DNA from: Marinobacter sp. ELB17
GTDB taxonomy: Bacteria; Pseudomonadota; Gammaproteobacteria; Pseudomonadales; Oleiphilaceae
Reading direction: 5' to 3'
Length of the DNA stretch: 64,000 nucleotides
Assembly (NCBI RefSeq): GCF_000169375.1
Contig: NZ_AAXY01000001.1
Coordinates: 496,001-560,000 of the forward strand
The position numbers and the translations under genes are program-made. The notes beneath the pieces are model-generated. The model did not search any database, had not been told where the DNA came from, and saw nothing but the letters and a program-made list of their open reading frames with translations. Below, piece after piece: positions 42,628 to 51,689 of the stretch; position 1 is the first letter of the stretch, and each line of letters begins with the position of its first letter.

Positions 42628-43634
42628 ACCCCTTGCTCACCGCTCCCACCGAATTCGGCGCGTTGCTCCAGCGCTTCTTCGCCGAGCGCTTGATCCAGCA
42701 ACAGAACGTCAGCCCCCGAACAGTCGCTGCCTATCGCGATACCTTCAAGCTCTTGCTGAACTATGTGGGACGCGCAACGGGCAAGCCACCTGCCATGCTG
42801 GCACTGTGCGATGTCGATGCGGCCTTGGTGCTGAATTTCCTCACGCATCTCGAGACCGAACGGCACAACACCATTCGCACGCGCAATGCAAGATTGGCGG
42901 CGGTTCGTGCCTTTGCCCACTACGTCGCCTCACAAGCGCCGCCAGCTCTGCATCTTGCACAACAGATTCTCGCGATACCTATGAAACGCTTCGAACGACC
43001 CATGCTTGAGTTCCTGTCTCGCGACGAGGTTCGCGCGCTGCTTGCAGCCCCGGGTATAACGACCTGGTGCGGGCGCCGCGACACCGCCATGCTCACGGTG
43101 CTTTACAACACCGGCGCTCGGGTTTCCGAACTGATCGGCATCCGGGTGGCCGATATCACGTTGGCGGCAACCGCCTCTGTGCGCCTACATGGCAAGGGCC
43201 GCAAACAACGAACCGTGCCTCTATGGAAGGAAACGGCGAAGGAAATCCGGCAGTGGCTAAAATACGCCGACTTGCATGTCGAGCAACCCCTCATTCCAAA
43301 CCGCAGCGGATTGCCAATGACGCGCACCAATGTGGCCGAACGACTGAACCTGGCCGTCAGCACCGCGACAAAGATGTGTCCACAGTTAGCAGGCCGCAGG
43401 ATCTCGCCGCATACCTGGCGCCATACGACGGCCATGCACCTGTTGCAGGCGGGCGTCGATCTGACCGTGATCGCGTTGTGGCTCGGTCACGAAAGCCCCG
43501 TCACCACTCACGGCTATGTCGAAGCGGACATGGGCATGAAGGAGCGGGCCCTTGCCGCCATCACCCCACCTGCGACCCAGCACAAGCGCTACCGCCCGAC
43601 GGACGCACTCCTCCAGTTCCTGGAAAGTCTCTGA
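42624..43634 (+). CDS. RIT tyrosine recombinase C
   Basis: 336 residues from ATG 42624 with an AAGGAGAG site. N-terminal core-binding helices (QQQNVSPRTVAAYRDTFKLL) and a catalytic domain with YNTGARVSELIGI, GKGRKQRTVPLWK, SPHTWRHTTAMHL, LGHESPVTTHGYVEAD. It has the most canonical XerD-like motifs of the three. The 3' end lies one base before the inner repeat ATTATGCAAAC. Confidence 0.88.
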   Translation: MNPLLTAPTEFGALLQRFFAERLIQQQNVSPRTVAAYRDTFKLLLNYVGRATGKPPAMLALCDVDAALVLNFLTHLETERHNTIRTRNARLAAVRAFAHYVASQAPPALHLAQQILAIPMKRFERPMLEFLSRDEVRALLAAPGITTWCGRRDTAMLTVLYNTGARVSELIGIRVADITLAATASVRLHGKGRKQRTVPLWKETAKEIRQWLKYADLHVEQPLIPNRSGLPMTRTNVAERLNLAVSTATKMCPQLAGRRISPHTWRHTTAMHLLQAGVDLTVIALWLGHESPVTTHGYVEADMGMKERALAAITPPATQHKRYRPTDALLQFLESL

Positions 43635-43685
43635 AATTATGCAAACCTCCGCTCGCGCTCCGCCCCTGAAAATACCGCTTGTGTT

Positions 43686-43722
43686 CCGACGAACCTTGCA
43701 TAATTATCGGGTGCAGATAATT
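43686..43722 (-). repeat. right terminal inverted repeat of the RIT element
   Basis: Reverse complement of the left end at 32 of 37 positions; core on the minus strand ATAATTATGCAAGGTT. Confidence 0.8.
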
Positions 43723-43752
43723 TCGGTTATGCAAAGCTTCGCATAATCGAAA
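43721..43752. other. hairpin abutting the right end of the RIT element
   Basis: Inverted repeat TTTCGGTTATGC / GCATAATCGAAA (11 of 12 pairs) with loop AAAGCTTC. It contains two further copies of the TTATGC motif found in the element ends. It lies 29 bp before the SNF transporter start. It may be a recombinase site or the original target, not a terminator (no T run). Confidence 0.55.
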
Positions 43753-43780
43753 TAGGTGTTCATTTTTGACCGGATCGTTC

Positions 43781-45265
43781 ATGCCGCCGCATCTTCAGGC
43801 ACAGATGGGATCGTTTACCCGCAAGTCCACGTTTTTTTGGGCGGCGACGGGCGCTACTGTGGGATTGGCCAACTTTTGGCAATTTCCCTATCTGGCCAGT
43901 CGCCACGGCGGCGGGCTTTTTATTCTGCTTTATTTGGCCTGCCTGTTGTTAATCACTCTGCCACTGGCGATTACCGAAGCGTCTTTTGGCCGCTATAGCC
44001 GTCATGGAATGGTGCGGGCGATGGACAACTTCGTGCTCACTGCCAAGCGTTCCCGCAATTGGGTGTGGCTGGGTTACTTGAGTGTGCTGGCGGCCTTTGT
44101 GGTGTTGTCTTATACCGCTGTATTTGGCGCTATTGCGCTGGCCTGGGTGTTTTATGGCGCCAGTGGGGACTTTACCGGTAATACCGCCGCCCACGCGGCA
44201 AGCGTATTATCACGCCTGGTGTCTGACCCGCAACGATACCCGGTGTTCATGGCCTGGCACGGTTTCTTTTTGTTGCTGATGGCCGGTGTGTCTATGCGCG
44301 GGGTGGTTCGCGGCCTGGAGCGGGCGTTTCGCCTGCTGGTGCCGGCCACTCTGATTTTGCTGGTGGGGTTTGTCGGATTTGCGGTTTATTTCGGTGAGGC
44401 GGGTGCCGCTATGGCCCGTTTTCTGGCGTTACATCCTCAAGATGTCACTATGGACAGCGTTAGAGCCGCGCTGTTTCATGCCTTTTTTACCCTTGGTTTG
44501 GGTGTGGGTGTGTGGGCCATTTTCGGTGCTTATAGCTCGCCACACACCCGTTTGAAACGCTCTGTTCTGGCCGTGGTTTTGCTGGATACGCTGGTTGCCG
44601 TGTTGGCTGGCCTGGCGCTGTTTGCGGTGGTAGTGGATGTCGATGGTAATCAAGCCAACAGGGGTTTTGGCCTGTTGTTTGTAGCCCTTCCTGCGGCGCT
44701 GGGCCAGTTGCCTGCCAGTCAGGTGGTTATTGCCCTGCTATTTTTGATGCTGGTGATGGTGATTTGGGCAAGTGCACTGGCGCTGATGGAGCCGGTGATT
44801 GGCTGGCTGCGGGAGCGCACGAATCTGTCGCGGGGCAAAGCGACCTTGCTGGTTCTGGTTTCCTGTTGGCTGTTGGGCCTGCTGTCGCTGTATTCATTGA
44901 ATATATGGAGCAGTTATCGGCCCGCAGGCGCAACACTGTTTCGCTGGTTGGAGTTGATCTCTGGTGGCGTTTTTATACCGGTTGTTGGGGTGATGGTGTC
45001 GCTGTTTGCTGGCTGGTGCCTTACCCGCCGTTTATTGCAAAAAATTCTGGGCAATACGCCCGGCTGGTTGTTTGATGGCTGGTACCGGGTGATGCGTTGG
45101 GTGTTGCCGCTGGTGGTTGTGTACATAAGCCTGCAATACACAGTGTTTTCGCTAAGCCAGTGGTGCGATGGCGACAGTCGTACTTTCTGGTGCGATGGCA
45201 ACGCCCAGGCCGAAGTGGGTCTAGCCCCGCAAAGACTGCCAGAAGCACGTTTATCCTCGAGTTAG
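43781..45265 (+). CDS. sodium-dependent SNF-family transporter
   Basis: 494 residues from ATG 43781; the extra upstream codons from TTG 43766 have no ribosome site. About eleven to twelve helices with the LeuT-fold signature near the N terminus (WAATGATVGLANFWQFPYLA), unwound helix 1, and a helix 6 region FFTLGLGVGVWAIFGAYSS. SNF transporters import amino acids or related amines with Na+. The RIT element ends only 58 bp upstream, so its native promoter may have been displaced. Confidence 0.85.
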   Translation: MPPHLQAQMGSFTRKSTFFWAATGATVGLANFWQFPYLASRHGGGLFILLYLACLLLITLPLAITEASFGRYSRHGMVRAMDNFVLTAKRSRNWVWLGYLSVLAAFVVLSYTAVFGAIALAWVFYGASGDFTGNTAAHAASVLSRLVSDPQRYPVFMAWHGFFLLLMAGVSMRGVVRGLERAFRLLVPATLILLVGFVGFAVYFGEAGAAMARFLALHPQDVTMDSVRAALFHAFFTLGLGVGVWAIFGAYSSPHTRLKRSVLAVVLLDTLVAVLAGLALFAVVVDVDGNQANRGFGLLFVALPAALGQLPASQVVIALLFLMLVMVIWASALALMEPVIGWLRERTNLSRGKATLLVLVSCWLLGLLSLYSLNIWSSYRPAGATLFRWLELISGGVFIPVVGVMVSLFAGWCLTRRLLQKILGNTPGWLFDGWYRVMRWVLPLVVVYISLQYTVFSLSQWCDGDSRTFWCDGNAQAEVGLAPQRLPEARLSSS

Positions 45266-45326
45266 TACCAGGTTTACCCTTTTATTAGCAGGTTTACCCC
45301 TTTATTAGACAGGACCGTTTTACCCA

Positions 45327-45770
45327 ATGGCTCATCAGATTGATAAAACCGCGTTGGTGTGGCATTCCGCCGAGCGCATGTTTCACCTGGTTAATGACGT
45401 AGCCCGTTATCCGGAATTTCTGCCGTGGTGTCGCAGCGCCAGTGTGCAGCAGCAAGATGAGCAGCATGTTACTGCTTCGATGGAAATTGCCAAAGGCGGT
45501 TTGAGCCATATTCTCACTACGCGCAACCAGCTTTTGATACCCGAAGTCATCGAGATGCAGTTGGTGGACGGGCCTTTTAGCAATCTTAGCGGGCGCTGGC
45601 ACTTCAAGCCGCTACAAGACAACGCCTGCAAGGTGATTCTGACTCTGGAGTTTGAATTTTCCGGATCTTTGGCGCGGATGACCTTCGGGCCCATTTTCAA
45701 TCAGGCGGCCAATACTATGGTCGACGCGTTTTGTCGGCGGGCAGATGTTGTTTATGGAGAAAGCTCATGA
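45327..45770 (+). CDS. ratA: RatA/Coq10-like START-domain protein
   Basis: 147 residues with the START/polyketide-cyclase fold: RMFHLVNDVARYPEFLPWCR, a QQQDEQHVTASMEIAKGGLS strand pair, and the C-terminal helix FGPIFNQAANTMVDAFCRRA. In E. coli RatA inhibits 70S assembly; related proteins bind ubiquinone. The stop overlaps the rnfH start (ATGA), the conserved ratA-rnfH pair beside smpB. Confidence 0.9.
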   Translation: MAHQIDKTALVWHSAERMFHLVNDVARYPEFLPWCRSASVQQQDEQHVTASMEIAKGGLSHILTTRNQLLIPEVIEMQLVDGPFSNLSGRWHFKPLQDNACKVILTLEFEFSGSLARMTFGPIFNQAANTMVDAFCRRADVVYGESS

Positions 45771-46048
45771 GCATTCGGATAGAAGTGGCTTACGCGTTGC
45801 CTGAACGGCAGGAAATTGTAACGGTGGATGTTCCTGAGGGCACCAGCATGTTGGACGCAGTCAAAGCGTCGTCTATCTGTGAGCGCTTCCCGGGGCTGGA
45901 TCCTGACAACACTGACATGGGCATTTTTGGTAAGGCAATAAAACAACCAGGCCAGCATAAGGTGCAAGTGGGCGACCGTATAGAACTGTACCGCCCGCTC
46001 ATGATTGACCCCAAGCAGGCCCGATTGAACAGAGCTCAAAAACAGTAG
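45767..46048 (+). CDS. rnfH: RnfH/RatB family protein
   Basis: 93 residues of ubiquitin-like beta-grasp type: IRIEVAYALPERQEIVTVDV, VPEGTSMLDAVKAS, NTDMGIFGKAIKQPGQHKVQ, GDRIELYRPLMIDPKQAR. Overlaps ratA by 4 bases. Function not settled; historically grouped with RatA as a toxin-antitoxin pair, which is doubted. Confidence 0.9.
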   Translation: MSIRIEVAYALPERQEIVTVDVPEGTSMLDAVKASSICERFPGLDPDNTDMGIFGKAIKQPGQHKVQVGDRIELYRPLMIDPKQARLNRAQKQ

Positions 46049-46071
46049 GCGCTTATAGCGCCAGCTTAGCC

Positions 46072-46398
46072 TTAGTAGGCGGGCGTCTTTTCCAGCAGTT
46101 CTGCTTCGTAGTGGGAGAAGCGGTCATCATCGTAATACACGATAATGCGCTGTTCTTCGATGTCTCCGCCTGCACGCTGGAACGTGTAAACGTAATATTC
46201 CCTTGATGTGTCTACAGGATTGAGCATCAGCGGTGAGCCCATCACCGCGTGAACCTGGTTGCGGGGCATGCCTTCCGTCAGTGCGGTCAGCTCTTTGTTG
46301 GTGACAATATTGCCTTGTTGGACGTTGATTTTATAAACGCCGGGAAAGGCACAGCCAGCCAGAAAAAGAGTGAGAATAAGAGCTATGAGCTTTTGCAT
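46072..46398 (-). CDS. bamE: outer membrane assembly lipoprotein BamE (SmpA/OmlA)
   Basis: 108 residues from ATG 46398. Lipoprotein signal with lipobox LAGC (LIALILTLFLAGCAFPGVYK), then the BamE core: GMPRNQVHAVMGSPLMLNP and YYVYTFQRAGGD. It stabilises the BamABCDE complex in the outer membrane. It is convergent with rnfH and divergent from fur, the standard arrangement. Confidence 0.92.
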   Translation of the reverse strand: MQKLIALILTLFLAGCAFPGVYKINVQQGNIVTNKELTALTEGMPRNQVHAVMGSPLMLNPVDTSREYYVYTFQRAGGDIEEQRIIVYYDDDRFSHYEAELLEKTPAY

Positions 46399-46520
46399 CG
46401 CCGGGGAAAATCCTCTATCTTGAAAATGCCTGCCAATGGCAGATGTAGCACGGGTTGATCCTAAAATGGCGGCCCCATCATACCGGAAGCCGCAAGGCAC
46501 ACCAACGAGTGAATAGTAAT

Positions 46521-46931
46521 ATGCCATCTGAAAACGCCGAATTACGAAAAGTCGGTCTGAAGGTTACTCTTCCGCGGGTAAAAATCTTCGGTATTCTTGA
46601 AAGCGCCACGCAGCACCACATGAGCGCAGAAGATGTTTACAAAAAGCTTCTGGAACAGGGTGATGATGTAGGGCTGGCGACCGTTTACCGGGTGTTGACC
46701 CAATTCGAATCAGCGGGCCTGGTACTGCGGCACAACTTTGAAGGCGGCCATGCGGTATTCGAAATGGCCAGCGAATACCATCACGACCATATCGTATGTA
46801 CTGAAACCGGAAAAGTCATCGAATTTTTTGATCAGGTGATTGAAGACCGCCAGCAAATCATTGCGGCCGAGCACGGTTACGAGATTGTCGATCACAGCCT
46901 GACGTTGTACGTAAAGCCCATCAAGTCATAA
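46521..46931 (+). CDS. fur: ferric uptake regulator Fur
   Basis: 136 residues from ATG 46521. Winged helix (LPRVKIFGILESATQHHMSA; LATVYRVLTQFESAGLVLRH) and a C-terminal metal/dimer domain with the HHDHIVC metal ligands (EYHHDHIVCTETGKVIEF). Fe(II)-loaded Fur represses iron uptake genes. It lacks the second CxxC pair of some Fur proteins, as do Pseudomonas-type Furs. Confidence 0.93.
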   Translation: MPSENAELRKVGLKVTLPRVKIFGILESATQHHMSAEDVYKKLLEQGDDVGLATVYRVLTQFESAGLVLRHNFEGGHAVFEMASEYHHDHIVCTETGKVIEFFDQVIEDRQQIIAAEHGYEIVDHSLTLYVKPIKS

Positions 46932-46963
46932 GCCGACTCACGCTCAAGCATTTCCCCAGGCGC

Positions 46964-46994
46964 AAAAAAGGGGGCGGGTTTCTGGCCCGCCCCG
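46964..46994 (-). terminator. intrinsic terminator between fur and recN
   Basis: Stem GGGGCGGG / CCCGCCCC (46971-46978 and 46986-46993), followed on the minus strand by six T. It should end recN transcripts, with weaker effect on fur. Confidence 0.7.
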
Positions 46995-47053
46995 AAAACT
47001 CTCGGAGTGGAGAGTGGAGAGTGAAGGGTAGAAAGTAGAGAGGGGGAATGCTG

Positions 47054-48730
47054 CTAGTGATGGGTTGCCTGTCCCTTGCTGTACATTTCTTTGGCGTGGG
47101 CAATGGTCTGTGCTGTCATATCTACGCCGCCCAACATGCGGGCGACTTCGCTGATCCGGCCCTGATCGTCCAGGGCTTCGATTTTCGAGAAGGTGGCTTC
47201 CTGCTCTGTGAACTTGCTAACGAACAGGTGTTGATGGCACTGGGCTGCCACTTGCGGCAAGTGGGTAACACACAACACTTGACCGTTTTCGCCGAGTGCT
47301 CGCAGTAGTTTGCCCACGACTTCGGCTGTGCCACCGCCAATCCCTACGTCTACTTCGTCGAACACCAATGTCGGTGTGGTAGAGGTTTGCGCTACCACCA
47401 CTTGAATGGCCAGACTGATCCGCGACAGCTCGCCGCCCGAGGCGACTTTCGCCAGTGGCCGCGCCGGCTGGCCGGGATTGGCGCTAACCAGAAATTCGAT
47501 GTCTTCGTGGCCATGAGCCGCCGGCTCGTCACGGTTGTCTGCCAGCTGCGTCACAAACTGCATATTGGGCATGCTCAGTTGAGCCAGTTCTGCCGCTACG
47601 CGAACGTCTAGATTCACCGCCGCGTGCTGGCGCAACTGTGTCAGTTTGTCGGCCAGCGCGTTGTATTCCAGCAGCTGCTCGTCCAATTCGGCCTGAAGCT
47701 GCTCCAGACTGCCGGCGCCGCCGTCCAGATCGGCCAGTTCGCTATTCAGCCGCTGGTGCAGTTCGAACAGCTGTTCGGGCATGATGCGATGCTTGCGCGC
47801 CATCTGATAAATCGCACTCAAGCGATCTTCTATTTCTGCAAGGCGTTGTGGGTCCGCTTCGTAATCATCAACAAAGCGGCGCAGATTGTCGCCGGCTTCG
47901 CTGATTTGTATTTGTGCTTCGCTCAGCATTTGCAGAGTGTCGGCCAGTGCTGGAATTTCCGTTGGCAGCTTCTCAAGTTGCTGAAGCACCTGGCGCACCA
48001 GTGCGGCAGCGCTGGTGTCGTCTTCCGAGCACAGTAAAGCCGCCTGATTGCTGTGGTGCAAAATGGTGTCAGCCTGGCTCAACTCCTGTTGTTGCCGTTC
48101 CAGCTGCTGCTGCTCGCGTTCTTGCAGGTCCAGGCGGTCCAGCTCTTCTACCTGATAGCGCAACAGTTGCAGTCGGGCCTCGGTTTCATCGGCGTTGTTC
48201 TGGCGCTCGACCATTTTCTGGCGGGTTTTATTCCACCCGATCCAGGCTTGACGGGTTTGCCCGGCCAGTTCATCGGCGCCAGCGTATTCATCCACCAAGG
48301 TACGGTGGGTGTCCTTGCGCAGTAAGGATTGGTGTTGGTGCTGGCTGTGAATGTCCATCAGCAGGCCACCCAGTTCTTTCAGATGGCTTAGCGGGCAAGG
48401 TTGGCCGTTGATGTAGGCGCGGGAGCGACCGTCGCGGCTGATGGCGCGGCGTAAGATGCAGTCGTTATGATCGTCCAGCTCTTGCTGTTCCAGCCAGCTG
48501 CGCGCAGCCGTAATAGCTGAAATATCGAAGGTGGCGGTAATGTCAGCCCGCTTCGCGCCATAACGTACAGCGCCGGCGTCTGCGCGCCCGCCCATGGCAA
48601 GGCCAAGCGCATCCAGCACAATCGATTTGCCGGCACCGGTTTCCCCGGTAAGGGCGGTCATGCCTTTATGGAAGTGCAGTTCCACCCGTTCCGCGATGGC
48701 GTAATTGGAAACCGTTAGCTGTGTGAGCAT
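47054..48730 (-). CDS. recN: DNA repair protein RecN
   Basis: 558 residues, SMC-like ATPase: Walker A ALTGETGAGKSIVLDALGLA, long coiled-coil arms, the C-terminal signature KVASGGELSRISLAIQVV and Walker B LVFDEVDVGIGG. It acts early in double-strand break repair. Two LexA boxes lie 28-62 bp upstream of the start, so it belongs to the SOS regulon here as in E. coli. Confidence 0.95.
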   Translation of the reverse strand: MLTQLTVSNYAIAERVELHFHKGMTALTGETGAGKSIVLDALGLAMGGRADAGAVRYGAKRADITATFDISAITAARSWLEQQELDDHNDCILRRAISRDGRSRAYINGQPCPLSHLKELGGLLMDIHSQHQHQSLLRKDTHRTLVDEYAGADELAGQTRQAWIGWNKTRQKMVERQNNADETEARLQLLRYQVEELDRLDLQEREQQQLERQQQELSQADTILHHSNQAALLCSEDDTSAAALVRQVLQQLEKLPTEIPALADTLQMLSEAQIQISEAGDNLRRFVDDYEADPQRLAEIEDRLSAIYQMARKHRIMPEQLFELHQRLNSELADLDGGAGSLEQLQAELDEQLLEYNALADKLTQLRQHAAVNLDVRVAAELAQLSMPNMQFVTQLADNRDEPAAHGHEDIEFLVSANPGQPARPLAKVASGGELSRISLAIQVVVAQTSTTPTLVFDEVDVGIGGGTAEVVGKLLRALGENGQVLCVTHLPQVAAQCHQHLFVSKFTEQEATFSKIEALDDQGRISEVARMLGGVDMTAQTIAHAKEMYSKGQATHH

Positions 48731-48757
48731 GCCGAAACCTCCGCTCGATGTCTGGAT

Positions 48758-48792
48758 ACTGTTTTTTCATACAGTGACTGTGAATATATACA
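48758..48792 (-). promoter_or_regulatory. two tandem LexA (SOS) boxes before recN
   Basis: CTGT-N8-ACAG occurs at 48758-48773 and again at 48777-48792, both exact. They lie 28 and 47 bp upstream of the recN ATG, where they would cover the promoter. Confidence 0.85.
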
Positions 48793-48854
48793 GGCTTTTT
48801 GATGGTTGCAAACTCTGTGGCGTCAACTTTGTTGCAAAATGCGTCGCGTATCGG

Positions 48855-48881
48855 TTGAAACTGCGTCGCGGGACCCCATAT
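48855..48881 (+). promoter_or_regulatory. sigma32 heat-shock promoter of grpE
   Basis: TTGAAA (48855-48860), a 13-bp spacer and CCCCATAT (48874-48881), close to the RpoH consensus. It starts transcription about 90 bp before the grpE ATG. A weaker similar site with TTGAAA lies at 49586 before dnaK. Confidence 0.8.
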
Positions 48882-48980
48882 CGACTTGCAAATACCTCGT
48901 TCCGGCCGCTATGGCGGTTATCCGAATATAGAGAGTAGGCCGTGGCTATACCGGTCGTGTTTTATTCACCAGGAGTAGTC

Positions 48981-49589
48981 ATGAGCACTGACGAAAAACG
49001 CAACGAGCAATTTGCAGACGAGCTGCAACACGCTGTAGACAATGCCGCAGAAGAAAACGCAGAAGCAGCCGAGGCGGCGCCAGAAAGCTCGCCATCCGCC
49101 GACCTTGAAGCACTGCAGGCAAAGGTCCAGGAGTTTCAGGAGCAGGTGCTGCGTTCACAGGCAGAAATGCAGAATGTACGCCGTCGCGCCGAAAACGACG
49201 TCGAAAAAGCCCACAAATTTGCGGTAGAAAAGTTCGTTAAGGAACTGCTGCCGGTGGTAGACAGTCTGGAAAAAGCGGTTGAAAGCACCGAAGGTCACGA
49301 CTCTTCTGGTGACTTGGTGACGTCCATTCGCCAAGGCGTAGAGCTTACCCTCGATATGTTCCTGTCTGGCCTCAAGAAGTTTAACGTTGAGCGCCTGAAT
49401 CCTGTAGGCGAACCGTTTGATCCGCAATACCACGAGGCGATGTCTATGGTGCCAGCGCCTAACGCCGAGCCTAACAGCGTGGTTGCGGTTATGCAGAAAG
49501 GCTATTTGTTGAATGGCAGGGTTGTGCGCCCGGCCATGGTGATGGTGGCCAAGCCTCAAGATGCACCAAAAATTGATGAGCAGGCTTGA
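48981..49589 (+). CDS. grpE: nucleotide exchange factor GrpE
   Basis: 202 residues from ATG 48981 with CAGGAG upstream. Acidic N terminus, long coiled coil ([20 protein letters not shown]), then [20 protein letters not shown] and the beta-wing [16 protein letters not shown] and [18 protein letters not shown]. It releases ADP from DnaK. First gene of the heat-shock set. Confidence 0.95.
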   Translation: MSTDEKRNEQFADELQHAVDNAAEENAEAAEAAPESSPSADLEALQAKVQEFQEQVLRSQAEMQNVRRRAENDVEKAHKFAVEKFVKELLPVVDSLEKAVESTEGHDSSGDLVTSIRQGVELTLDMFLSGLKKFNVERLNPVGEPFDPQYHEAMSMVPAPNAEPNSVVAVMQKGYLLNGRVVRPAMVMVAKPQDAPKIDEQA

Positions 49590-49680
49590 AAAATAGCTTA
49601 AAGCGCCAATATAGCTTTTAACCAGAACAGTCCGGAGCGATCCTCCGACCCCAGCATTCAGAAAGATTTGGAGTGACTTA

Positions 49681-51606
49681 ATGAGCAGGATTATCGGTAT
49701 TGACTTAGGCACAACCAACTCTTGCGTCGCCGTTATGGACGGTGGCAAGGTTAAGGTTATTGAAAACTCCGAAGGCGATCGCACCACGCCGTCGATCATC
49801 GCCTACACCGACGACAACGAAATTCTGGTGGGTCAGTCTGCCAAGCGTCAGGCTGTTACTAACCCGTACAACACCCTCTATGCGATCAAGCGTTTGATCG
49901 GCCGTCGGTTCCAAGACGATGTTGTGCAAAAAGACATCAAAATGGTGCCTTACAAAATCGCCAAGGCCGACAACGGCGATGCTTGGGTAGATGTAAAAGG
50001 TCAGAAAATGGCTCCGCCGCAGATTTCCGCGGAAATTTTGAAGAAAATGAAGAAAACCGCCGAAGATTATTTGGGCGAGAAAGTGACTGAAGCCGTTATT
50101 ACCGTTCCGGCATATTTTAACGACAGCCAGCGTCAGGCGACCAAAGATGCTGGCAAAATTGCCGGTCTCGACGTTAAGCGTATTATCAACGAGCCGACTG
50201 CTGCTGCTCTGGCCTACGGTATGGACAAGAAAGGCGGCGACCGCACCATCGCGGTTTACGACCTGGGTGGTGGTACTTTTGACCTGTCGATCATCGAAAT
50301 TGCCGATGTAGACGGCGAGCACCAGTTTGAAGTGTTGGCCACCAATGGCGACACCTTTCTGGGCGGTGAAGACTTCGATATGAAAATCATCGAATTTTTG
50401 GCCGACCAGTTCAAGAAAGATAGCGGTATTGATTTGCGCGGCGACTCATTGGCCATGCAGCGTCTGAAAGAAGCTGGCGAAAAAGCAAAAATCGAGCTTT
50501 CCAGTAGCCAGCAGACCGACGTGAACCTGCCGTACATTACTGCTGATGCCAGCGGCCCCAAGCACATGAACGTCAAGCTGACTCGTGCCAAGCTGGAGTC
50601 CTTGGTAGAAGACCTGGTGCAGCGCACTCTCGAGCCGTGTAAAGTCGCTTTGAAAGACTCGGGTCTGAGCCTCGATCAGATCGACGAAGTTATTCTGGTC
50701 GGCGGCCAAACCCGTATGCCGCTGGTGCAGGAAAAAGTAAAAGAGTTCTTCGGGAAAGAAGCTCGTAAAGACGTTAACCCAGATGAAGCTGTTGCTATGG
50801 GCGCCGCCATTCAGGCCGCCGTGTTGTCTGGCGATGTGAAAGACGTACTGTTGCTGGACGTAACCCCTCTGAGCCTGGGTATCGAAACCATGGGTGGTGT
50901 GGCAACGTCGCTGATCGACAAGAACACCACGATTCCGACCAAGAAGTCGCAGACTTTCTCTACAGCGGACGACAGTCAAACAGCGGTAACCATTCACGTG
51001 GTTCAGGGCGAGCGCAAGCAAGCCACGCAGAACAAGTCACTAGGCCGTTTCGATTTGGCTGATATTCCGCCTGCACCGCGTGGCGTACCGCAGATCGAAG
51101 TGACTTTTGACATCGACGCCAACGGTATTCTGAACGTGTCTGCCAAAGACAAAGCGACCGGTAAAGAGCAGTCCATCGTGATCAAGGCCTCTTCCGGCCT
51201 GAACGATGAAGAAATCGAAAAAATGGTGCGTGACGCCGAAGCCAACGCTGACGAAGACCGCAAGTTTGAAGAGCTGGTTCAGGCCCGCAACCAGGGCGAC
51301 GCCATGGTTCACGCGGTGCGTAAAACCTTAAAGGACGCCGGCGATAAAGTCAGCGACAGCGAGAAAGAGTCGATTGAAGCTTCTGTGACTGAACTGGAAG
51401 AAGCGCTGAAAGGTTCTGACAAGGACGACATCCAGGCTAAGACTGAGAAGCTGACTGAGGTTTCCGGCGAATTGGCCAAGAAGATGTACGCCGATCAGGC
51501 GGAGCAGGGCCAGCCGGCGGAAGGGCAGGAAAAGGCCCAGTCGAACACCGCTGATGACGCTGTTGACGCTGAGTTCGAAGAAGTGAAGGACGACGATAAG
51601 CGTTAA
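49681..51606 (+). CDS. dnaK: chaperone protein DnaK (Hsp70)
   Basis: 641 residues: ATPase domain ([57 protein letters not shown]), linker [19 protein letters not shown], substrate domain and lid, and the C-terminal [11 protein letters not shown] tail. It folds nascent and damaged proteins with DnaJ and GrpE. A 12-bp hairpin terminator follows. Confidence 0.97.
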   Translation: MSRIIGIDLGTTNSCVAVMDGGKVKVIENSEGDRTTPSIIAYTDDNEILVGQSAKRQAVTNPYNTLYAIKRLIGRRFQDDVVQKDIKMVPYKIAKADNGDAWVDVKGQKMAPPQISAEILKKMKKTAEDYLGEKVTEAVITVPAYFNDSQRQATKDAGKIAGLDVKRIINEPTAAALAYGMDKKGGDRTIAVYDLGGGTFDLSIIEIADVDGEHQFEVLATNGDTFLGGEDFDMKIIEFLADQFKKDSGIDLRGDSLAMQRLKEAGEKAKIELSSSQQTDVNLPYITADASGPKHMNVKLTRAKLESLVEDLVQRTLEPCKVALKDSGLSLDQIDEVILVGGQTRMPLVQEKVKEFFGKEARKDVNPDEAVAMGAAIQAAVLSGDVKDVLLLDVTPLSLGIETMGGVATSLIDKNTTIPTKKSQTFSTADDSQTAVTIHVVQGERKQATQNKSLGRFDLADIPPAPRGVPQIEVTFDIDANGILNVSAKDKATGKEQSIVIKASSGLNDEEIEKMVRDAEANADEDRKFEELVQARNQGDAMVHAVRKTLKDAGDKVSDSEKESIEASVTELEEALKGSDKDDIQAKTEKLTEVSGELAKKMYADQAEQGQPAEGQEKAQSNTADDAVDAEFEEVKDDDKR

Positions 51607-51635
51607 TCGATTGACCTAGATTTTTGCCAGTAGTT

Positions 51636-51664
51636 GGAAAACGCGGGTCGCTCCCGCGTTTTCC
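51636..51664 (+). terminator. hairpin terminator between dnaK and dnaJ
   Basis: Perfect 12-bp stem GGAAAACGCGGG / CCCGCGTTTTCC with a 5-base loop. It would attenuate transcription from dnaK into dnaJ and set the DnaK:DnaJ ratio. Confidence 0.75.
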
Positions 51665-51689
51665 TCGTTATAACCACGGGATTTGAAGT

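Larger units (their letters stand above)
40279..43722 (+). mobile_element. RIT element (recombinases in trio), apparently complete
   Basis: Three overlapping tyrosine recombinase genes in one orientation, flanked by 37-bp imperfect inverted repeats (40279-40315 and 43686-43722; 32 of 37 match, core ATAATTATGCAAGGTT). Each end also holds an inner inverted copy of the TTTGCATAA motif (40374 and 43635). This is the published RIT architecture. It lies in the intergenic space between smpB and the SNF transporter gene. All three proteins keep their catalytic residues, so it may be mobile. No target duplication is evident. Confidence 0.85.

Noticed and set aside
40430..43634. Three independent phage integrases or an integron
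   Set aside because: The overlapping order, lengths and shared inverted ends fit a single RIT element; there is no attC array.
45327..46048. RatA-RnfH as a toxin-antitoxin pair worth reporting as a defence system
   Set aside because: It is the conserved housekeeping pair beside smpB in most gammaproteobacteria.
49705..51312. Long antisense frames opposite dnaK
   Set aside because: Codon-pattern shadows of a highly expressed gene; no independent support.
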